Program-made: the position numbers and the translations under genes | Source: Streptomyces lydicus | Lineage (GTDB): Bacteria > Actinomycetota > Actinomycetes > Streptomycetales > Streptomycetaceae | Length of the DNA stretch: 64,000 bases | Assembly (NCBI RefSeq): GCF_004125265.1 | Contig: NZ_RDTE01000003.1 | Span: 8,370,001-8,434,000 of the forward strand | Reading direction: 5' to 3' | Shown: piece by piece, positions 59,064 to 64,000 of the stretch | Position numbering within the stretch: position 1 is the first letter of the stretch | Layout: the number at the start of each line of letters is the position of its first letter | Notes under the pieces: generated by a model | Seen by the model: only the letters and a program-made list of their open reading frames with translations | Told to the model about the DNA's origin: nothing | The model's database searches: none

Positions 59064-59477
59064 ATGCGTACCCGGAGCATCGCCCTCTCTTCGGTGGCCG
59101 CCGCGACAGCCCTGCTCGGTGTCGCGGGCACCGCCGCTGCGGACAGCAGCACCCCCGCACCGTCCGCCTCCGCCTCCGCCAAGACCCGTACGGGCGACGG
59201 CGCACAGGCGCTCTGCAAGCGCGCCCCGAAGATCGATAAGCGCCTCCACCGGGCACTTCACCGTCTGCAGGGCAAGGCCGGGGTCCGTGGCTCCGTCGCC
59301 CGCCTGGAGAAGCGTGTGGAGAAGGCGAAGGCCGCAGGTCACACCGAGATCGCGACCTTCCTCAACCACAAGCTCGCCCACCGCAAGTCCCTGATCCCCA
59401 CGCTCCAGCAGCGCCAGAAGGACCTCGCCAAGGTCGCCACCTGGTGCCGTTCCCACCAGAACACGACCTCGTCGTGA
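59064..59477 (+). CDS. small secreted helical protein
   Basis: 137 aa from ATG 59064 with GAGGAGG 6 nt upstream. Signal peptide with core IALSSVAAATALLGVAG and AAA cleavage; then a Ser/Ala/Pro spacer and a basic, helix-rich domain (RLHRALHRL, SVARLEKRVEKAKAAGH) bounded by two cysteines (ALCKRAP and TWCRSH), perhaps forming a disulfide. Lies 52 bp after the sensor kinase and overlaps the lipoprotein gene by GTGA. Possibly part of the regulon. Unknown function. Confidence 0.8.
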   Translation: MRTRSIALSSVAAATALLGVAGTAAADSSTPAPSASASAKTRTGDGAQALCKRAPKIDKRLHRALHRLQGKAGVRGSVARLEKRVEKAKAAGHTEIATFLNHKLAHRKSLIPTLQQRQKDLAKVATWCRSHQNTTSS

Positions 59478-59704
59478 CCGGGACCGGACAGGCCGCGGTG
59501 CTCGCGGCGATCACCGCGCTGTGCGGACTGCTCGTCGCCGGATGCGGAAACGGAGTACGTACCGAGGGCGACGCCCCGCACGTGACCCCGTCGCCCTCCG
59601 CATCCACGCCCGCGTCCACCGACCTGGCGGACATGCGCAAGCTGCTGGACGACGCCGAGAGCGCAGCAGCCGCGGCGGACTCCGACGCGGCCGCGGACCG
59701 GTAG
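59474..59704 (+). CDS. small lipoprotein
   Basis: 76 aa from GTG 59474, overlapping the previous stop (GTGA). Hydrophobic AAVLAAITALCGLLVAGC ends in the lipobox LVAGC, so it should be lipidated and membrane-anchored outside. The mature part is short, Ser/Pro-rich then Ala/Asp-rich (LADMRKLLDDAESAAAAAD), possibly helical. Coupled to the secreted protein gene, suggesting joint function at the cell surface. Confidence 0.7.
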   Translation: MTGTGQAAVLAAITALCGLLVAGCGNGVRTEGDAPHVTPSPSASTPASTDLADMRKLLDDAESAAAAADSDAAADR

Positions 59705-59774
59705 CACGGCAAGGCTGTCTGCCGTGACGGCCGGGGCATGCAGGGCAATTGGCCGGGCGTCAGGCCTTCGGCCC

Positions 59775-61031
59775 TCAGGTCATGGCCTCCCGAGGGGTGG
59801 TGACGGTGGCTTCGGGCGTACGCACCACATGTGCCGGCAGCATCCGCTCGGCGTACAGCAGGACTACCGCGCCGGTCAGGACCATCAGTGCCAGAACCGT
59901 CCACAGTTGCCACTGCCCGGCGTCGAGCAGGAATCCCAGCAGCAGGGGCGCGGTGGTGCGGCAGACCGCCCAGGACAGCTGATAGGTCGACAGGTACCGC
60001 CCCCGCAGGTGAGGGGGGGCGGCCTGGACCGACAAGCTCTGCGAGGGCGCGGAGTGGACGAGTTCGCCGGCGGTGTAGAGGGTCGCGACCGCCAGGACGG
60101 CGACGAGGGCGTCGGCCCCGCTGATGAGATGGGGAAGGGCGGCGAAGGCGGCGAAGGAGAGCGCGAAGATGACGGCACCGAGCGCGGCCGCGCGCGTGCG
60201 CCTGCCACGCATGGTCAGACGGGCGGCCGGGACACCGAGCGCGGCGACGAGAGCGGTGTTGACGGCGAATACGACGCCGGCCAGGGCATCGGGCATGCCG
60301 ACGTCACGCGTGAGGAAGACCGGCAAGGCGATGGCCTGAGTCGTATAGCCGAAGGCGATCAGGGAATTGGCAGCGGTGAGGAGCAGATAGGGCCGGTCGG
60401 CGAGCACCTGCCGGTATCCGTCCCGCATCTCGTCCGGGCACCTGGCGCCGGGGCGGACGGCCGGGATACGGGCCACCAGCACCGCGGCAAGGGCGAAGAC
60501 CGTGGCCAAAGCCACCGCGGCGCCGAGGAATCCGGCACTGCCCTTCCACGCCAGCATGCCTGCCGCCGCCAGGCTTCCGCATCCCATACCGGCATTGCGC
60601 AGGCTGCGGTCCCACGCCAGCAGCTGGTCACGCGCAAAGCCTTCGGCGATCTCACCGATGAGAGCCTGCTGGCCGGGCGAGGAGGCCCACATCCCCACCG
60701 CCGCCACCAGGGAGACCGCCAGGAACGCGGGGAAGGAGCCGGCGAACGGGTAGGCGGCGAAAGCAGCTGCACGTAACGCGAGCGCGGAGATGAGCACCCG
60801 CCGGCCGCCGAACCGGTCGATGAGGACGCCCGTGACGGGCATCAGCGCCAGGGCACAGAGTCCGGCGGCGGTCAGGCCCGCGCCGATCGACGTCAGCGAC
60901 AGGCCGGTGAGTGAGTGGACGAACAGCATGGTCAGTGGGACGTAGATGCCGTCGCCGATCGAGCCGACCAGGCTCGCGGCGATGAGCCGGCGCCGGGTAC
61001 GAACGCCGGGTTCAGCGGAGGTTGAGCGCAC
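59775..61031 (-). CDS. MFS transporter, drug-efflux type
   Basis: 418 aa with about 12 membrane helices. N-terminal RRLIAASLVGSIGDGIYVPLTM and the loop 2-3 motif GVLIDRFGGRRVL identify the family. GTG 61031 lies inside the upstream reductase gene (20-nt overlap), so the two are cotranscribed from the MarR-controlled promoter. Probable exporter of the compound sensed by the MarR regulator; substrate unknown. Confidence 0.87.
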   Translation of the reverse strand: MRSTSAEPGVRTRRRLIAASLVGSIGDGIYVPLTMLFVHSLTGLSLTSIGAGLTAAGLCALALMPVTGVLIDRFGGRRVLISALALRAAAFAAYPFAGSFPAFLAVSLVAAVGMWASSPGQQALIGEIAEGFARDQLLAWDRSLRNAGMGCGSLAAAGMLAWKGSAGFLGAAVALATVFALAAVLVARIPAVRPGARCPDEMRDGYRQVLADRPYLLLTAANSLIAFGYTTQAIALPVFLTRDVGMPDALAGVVFAVNTALVAALGVPAARLTMRGRRTRAAALGAVIFALSFAAFAALPHLISGADALVAVLAVATLYTAGELVHSAPSQSLSVQAAPPHLRGRYLSTYQLSWAVCRTTAPLLLGFLLDAGQWQLWTVLALMVLTGAVVLLYAERMLPAHVVRTPEATVTTPREAMT

Positions 61032-61635
61032 CGCGTCCCCGCTTCAGCTCGGCGAATGCTCCCATGCCGGCCAGGGCCCGAGTGGCCCGGAACAGCCGGA
61101 TCGCCTCCTCGCCCTTGGGCACGCAGGTGAGGACGGGACCGAAGAAGCCGGCGCCGTCCACGGTGACGACGGGGGTCCCTGCCTCTTCGCCGACCGCCTC
61201 CTGGCCGGCCTGGTGGCCGGTGCGCAGAGGCCCGTCGAATGCGTCGGTGTGCGCGGCCTCCGCCAGGGACGTGGGCAGCCCCAGCTCTTCGAGGGACTCG
61301 GTGACGACGACGTCGTAGTCCTCGTTGCGCTCCCCGTGTATGCGGCTGCCGAGCGCGGTGTAGAGATCGCGCAGGACCGCACTTCCGTGGAGGGCTTCGA
61401 CGGCCGCGCACACCCTGGCCGGGCCCCAGGCCCGGTCGTTGAACTCGCGGTACCACGTGTCGAGTTCGCGGTGCTCGTTGAGCACGGACAGGCTCATGGT
61501 CCGGAAACGCAGGTCGATCGGCTGAAGCCGTTCGACCTCGAGCAGCCACCGTGAGGTGACCCAGGCGAAGGGGCACGTGGGGTCGAAATAACAGACAACG
61601 GCCGCGGTGGCTTGAGCGTCATCAATATCTTCCAT
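61012..61635 (-). CDS. DsbA-like mycothiol-dependent reductase (Rv2466c family)
   Basis: 207 aa thioredoxin-fold protein. CYFDPTCPFAWVTSRWLLEV, in parts, gives the active site C21-P-F-A with a second cysteine at C15; Rv2466c of M. tuberculosis has C-P-W-C at this place, so the resolving cysteine is missing. TPVVTVDGAGFFGPVLT provides the cis-Pro loop. Members use mycothiol to reduce disulfides or nitro-compounds. ATG 61635 lies inside a perfect palindrome and has no ribosome site, so the mRNA may be leaderless. Confidence 0.85.
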   Translation of the reverse strand: MEDIDDAQATAAVVCYFDPTCPFAWVTSRWLLEVERLQPIDLRFRTMSLSVLNEHRELDTWYREFNDRAWGPARVCAAVEALHGSAVLRDLYTALGSRIHGERNEDYDVVVTESLEELGLPTSLAEAAHTDAFDGPLRTGHQAGQEAVGEEAGTPVVTVDGAGFFGPVLTCVPKGEEAIRLFRATRALAGMGAFAELKRGRGALNLR

Positions 61636-61664
61636 GGAAGATAAAGTATCATCCGTGGAAGATA
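61626..61664. promoter_or_regulatory. two MarR-type operators in the divergent promoter
   Basis: 61626-61643 is a perfect 18-bp palindrome, TATCTTCCATGGAAGATA. 61647-61664 is a second copy with two changes (TATCATCCGTGGAAGATA); centres are 21 bp (two helical turns) apart. Together they cover the reductase start codon and the MarR leader. Confidence 0.8.
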
Positions 61665-61675
61665 TAGTGGAAGCC

Positions 61676-62173
61676 ATGCAGCCCGACTCCATCGCCGCCA
61701 TCGTCGACCAGTGGAAACGCGAGAGGCCCGAGCTCGACGCGACACCGATGCTCGTCGTCGGCCGGCTCTTCCGGCTTGCCGACACACTGGACCAACGGCT
61801 ACGCCCGCCCTTCGCCGCCGCTGATCTGGGCAGCGGCGACTTCGACGTCATTGCGGCGCTTCGGCGTTCAGGGGCGCCCCACTCCCTGTCCGCGGGCGAG
61901 CTCAGCCGCACCGTGCTGGTCACCACCGGTGCTATCAGCAAGCGGGTCGACCGGCTGGAAGCCCGTGGCCTGGTCAGCAGGTCCGTGGCCGAGGCCGATT
62001 CGCGCGGACGCCTGATCACGCTCACCGCCGAGGGCGTCGAACTGGCCGATGAGCTCATCGCCGTCCACCTGGACAATCAGCGCCGGCTTCTCGCCGGGCT
62101 CGACGGGGATGAGCAAAGTCAGCTTGCTGGCCTGCTCGAACGGCTCACCTCGGCACTCGCCGCAGGGGAGTGA
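61676..62173 (+). CDS. MarR family transcriptional regulator
   Basis: 165 aa from ATG 61676. The longer frame from ATG 61634 would read through both operators and has no ribosome site, so it was rejected. Winged helix: SLSAGELSRTVLVTTGAISKRVDRLEARGLV and the wing VAEADSRGRLITLTAEG. No cysteine is present, so sensing is likely by ligand binding rather than thiol oxidation. Divergent from the reductase-MFS operon, and should repress both directions through the palindromes. Confidence 0.88.
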   Translation: MQPDSIAAIVDQWKRERPELDATPMLVVGRLFRLADTLDQRLRPPFAAADLGSGDFDVIAALRRSGAPHSLSAGELSRTVLVTTGAISKRVDRLEARGLVSRSVAEADSRGRLITLTAEGVELADELIAVHLDNQRRLLAGLDGDEQSQLAGLLERLTSALAAGE

Positions 62174-62284
62174 TCGCCCGCGGGCGATGCCATGTGAAGG
62201 TCAACCCCGGGATGAGCAACCCTTGACTGAAGGTTGACCGCTTGGGTGGCGAGCCCTTGACGGGATGCGAACTACGTTCCCTCC

Positions 62285-62956
62285 ATGCCTCGAAGAACCC
62301 CGGTCCTGCCCGTGCTCCCGTACCGCAAGCCGACCCGCGGCCGGGACTACTGGGTGCTGGACGACGTGCTGCCGGACCCGGACGTCGTGCGGGAGCGCTG
62401 TCTGGCCAGGAGCGACTGGACCGAGGGCTATCCCCACAAGCCCCAGAGCTGGCCGGGTCTGCGCGCCATGCCCGCGCTCGAACCCGGCGAACTGGCCCAT
62501 GTCGAGAAGCTGGTGCGCAGGGCGACCGGCACCCCGCAGATCTGGGCCGAACGCCCCGCAGGCGGCGGGACCTTTCACCACAACTGCGTCCAGGTCGTCG
62601 GCGAGGGCGAGAGCGAGCCACGTCCCCACACCGACTCCCGCAACCTCTGCCGGTACGCGGCTGTGCTCTACCTCAACCCCCTGGTCCCCAAGGACTGCGG
62701 CACCAGCTTCTACCGGCAGAGCCTGCCGGGCGGCACCCTCGGCGGCAACCAGGTGGCTCCACCGCACAACAACCTGGTCGACGCCCTCGGCACCCGCTTC
62801 GTCACGCCGGACTCCTTCACCGAGGACGTGCGCATCCCGCACCGCGCAGGCCGCCTGCTGCTCTACTCCGCCAACCTGATCCACACGGCGACCCGTTACT
62901 GGGGCACCACCCTGCACGAGAAGCGCATGACGGCGGTCTTCTTCTGGATGGCCTGA
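62285..62956 (+). CDS. DUF6445 family protein, 2OG-Fe(II) oxygenase-like
   Basis: 223 aa. A cupin-like core carries H115-x-D117 (PRPHTDSRN), RYAAVLYLNP, a CGTSFYRQ strand, H200 in ANLIHTATRYWG and R214 in EKRMTAVFFW. This is the His-x-Asp...His...Arg set of 2-oxoglutarate/Fe(II) oxygenases. ATG 62285 lacks a clear ribosome site. GGTCAAC and GTTGACC arms (about 62188 and 62234) lie upstream. Single gene; substrate unknown. Confidence 0.8.
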   Translation: MPRRTPVLPVLPYRKPTRGRDYWVLDDVLPDPDVVRERCLARSDWTEGYPHKPQSWPGLRAMPALEPGELAHVEKLVRRATGTPQIWAERPAGGGTFHHNCVQVVGEGESEPRPHTDSRNLCRYAAVLYLNPLVPKDCGTSFYRQSLPGGTLGGNQVAPPHNNLVDALGTRFVTPDSFTEDVRIPHRAGRLLLYSANLIHTATRYWGTTLHEKRMTAVFFWMA

Positions 62957-63105
62957 CACCTGACGCCTGACCTCTGACGCCCGACCCGACACGGACGGCA
63001 CAGCGCTTCCTCCGATGCGGCCTCACCCGCCACGTCCGTCCGGTGCACAACAGCCCGGATCGACGGCTCCGCCGGGGACCGTGCCCGGCGGGGAGACCGG
63101 CTCAG

Positions 63106-63765
63106 TCAGTCCTCCGCCCGCTGGGTGACGGGAGCCTCGGTGCGGTCGCCCGGGAACTCGTACCAACGGCGTTGCAGACAGACATAGCGCGCATCGGCCT
63201 CCACCAGATGGAGGAAGGCCGTCACGGTCTCCCGCAGGCGTTCCTGCAGCGCGGGATCGGTCAGCTGCCCGTCCTCGGTGAACCCCTGATGCGCCGCGGC
63301 AAGACTGAACATATCGGGGTAGACCCGGGTGCCCAGATGCTCCAGCGGAACCCTCAGTGCCCACAGCCCCCGGTTGCCGCCGACCAGGGACGGGGAGGCG
63401 GAGACCAGCAGCGCATGCTTGGTCTTGAACGGCTGCGGCCGGACCCGCGAGACCCAGTCGATGGCATTCTTCACGACCCCCGGCAGGGAAGCGTTGTACT
63501 CGGGGGAGGCGATCACAAAGGCATCGCAGCGCTCCAGCCGGTCCCGCAGCGCCAGAGCGCCGTCCGGCACTCCTCCTTCGGCCTCGACATCACCGTCGTA
63601 CAGCGGCATATCAAAATCCCGCATCGTGGCGAGATCCACCACCGCACCGGCCTCGGTCATCATGCGTCCGACAAGGGAAGCCAGACGGGCATTGGTCGAC
63701 CCTGCCCGCAGTGCGGCGCCGAGAACAAGGACGCGCAGCGGTCCGGGGTGTGCATCCGTGGGCAT
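63106..63765 (-). CDS. NADPH-dependent FMN reductase family protein
   Basis: 219 aa from ATG 63765 with GGAAGGA 6-7 nt upstream. Flavodoxin-like fold: LRVLVLGAALRAGSTNARLA for FMN phosphate binding, then FVIASPEYNASLPGVVKNAIDW, diagnostic for ChrR/SsuE-type reductases. It reduces FMN, quinones or similar acceptors with NAD(P)H. It could supply reduced flavin to monooxygenases, but none is adjacent. Confidence 0.9.
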   Translation of the reverse strand: MPTDAHPGPLRVLVLGAALRAGSTNARLASLVGRMMTEAGAVVDLATMRDFDMPLYDGDVEAEGGVPDGALALRDRLERCDAFVIASPEYNASLPGVVKNAIDWVSRVRPQPFKTKHALLVSASPSLVGGNRGLWALRVPLEHLGTRVYPDMFSLAAAHQGFTEDGQLTDPALQERLRETVTAFLHLVEADARYVCLQRRWYEFPGDRTEAPVTQRAED

Positions 63766-63926
63766 GGTGATGTCCTTCCGGCTTCCGGCGCAGGAGAGCG
63801 CGTGACGTTGCCGCACACACGGCCACCGCCTGGGGGCGACGAAAGCGTACAGGCGCACAGGCGGCGCACCCGGTACCCACCACGCGCCATGTCCTGACCC
63901 GGTCCTGACCTGCGCCGCAGCTACGG

Positions 63927-64000
63927 CTATACGGAAGCGCTGCGCGCCCGGTTCCGGGCGGCCCGGCGCCGCATGGCGCGCCGCTCGTCCTCGCTCATCC
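63927..64000 (-). CDS. possible C-terminal end of a gene running off the window
   Basis: An open frame reads leftward from the window edge to a TAG at 63927; its visible part is SEDERRAMRRRAARNRARSA followed by three residues. The strongly basic composition suits the end of a membrane or DNA-binding protein, but only 24 codons can be seen. Confidence 0.3.
   Translation of the reverse strand, partial: MSEDERRAMRRRAARNRARSASV

Noticed and set aside
61634..61675. Longer MarR start at ATG 61634
   Set aside because: It would translate through both operators and has no ribosome site; the MarR fold is complete from 61676.

Overview
The window is chromosomal DNA of a high-GC actinomycete, almost certainly a Streptomyces. 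The evidence is very high G+C, many GTG starts, runs of genes overlapping by 4 nt (ATGA or GTGA), long perfect GC hairpins as terminators, a rare TTA codon in a regulator, a mycothiol-linked reductase family, and an isorenieratene-type carotenoid cluster. I see no rRNA, tRNA, CRISPR array, insertion sequence or phage gene. It looks like accessory, specialised-metabolism-rich arm DNA mixed with a few housekeeping genes.

Layout. (1) 61-7225: a leftward operon, translationally coupled over its first three genes, encodes an ATP-grasp ligase, a dikinase with glucan-water-dikinase-like domain order, an MFS exporter and a methyltransferase. It is divergent from a PAS/LuxR regulator with a TTA codon and resembles a small cryptic peptide or phospho-metabolite cluster. 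(2) 7446-8391: two convergent paralogous small secreted Asn/Gly/Ser-rich proteins. (3) 8536-10478: two CoA-ester lyases of the malyl-CoA lyase/CitE family. (4) 10670-26487: a Wzx/Wzy-type exopolysaccharide locus with a phosphoglycosyl transferase, two glycosyltransferases, an acetyltransferase, GDP-fucose synthesis, a chain-length protein, polymerase and flippase. It also holds a CDP-alcohol branch (cytidylyltransferase plus CDP-alcohol phosphotransferase), a secreted propeller/FnIII protein and a pectate-lyase-like lipoprotein. (5) 26944-33693: assorted single genes (unknown, AIM24, RNase H, FUSC transporter, DUF4232 secreted protein, NAD-dependent epimerase).

(6) 34261-40961: carotenoid genes crtI, crtB, a Rieske protein and the opposing crtY-crtU. 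crtE and crtT are not visible; a tiny ORF with a perfect ribosome site lies where crtE is often found. (7) 41161-48009: an ECF sigma factor/anti-sigma pair followed by FAD oxidoreductase, DUF1365, CFA-synthase-like methyltransferase, a truncated second CFA-like ORF, DUF1295 and a hydrolase. This reproduces the gene content of the mycobacterial sigK locus. A nearly identical 39-bp promoter block lies before sigK and again before the FAD oxidoreductase gene, so the sigma factor probably controls both itself and the lipid-modifying operon. With the carotenoid genes alongside, a membrane photo-oxidative stress role is a reasonable inference.

(8) 48433-49562: a graspetide (omega-ester RiPP) precursor and its ATP-grasp maturase, with no methyltransferase. 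(9) 49665-52743: a membrane protein, a flavin monooxygenase-like acyl-CoA dehydrogenase homologue and an Rrf2 regulator, in a stretch unusually dense in short tandem repeats (five families in 2.4 kb). (10) 52798-56580: a three-subunit molybdenum hydroxylase of the PaoABC/YagTSR type. (11) 56811-59704: an OmpR-type two-component system followed by a small exported protein and a lipoprotein. (12) 59775-62173: MFS exporter and mycothiol-dependent reductase-like gene, divergent from a MarR regulator, with two palindromic operators. (13) 62285-64000: a DUF6445 oxygenase-like protein, an FMN reductase and a possible partial gene at the edge.
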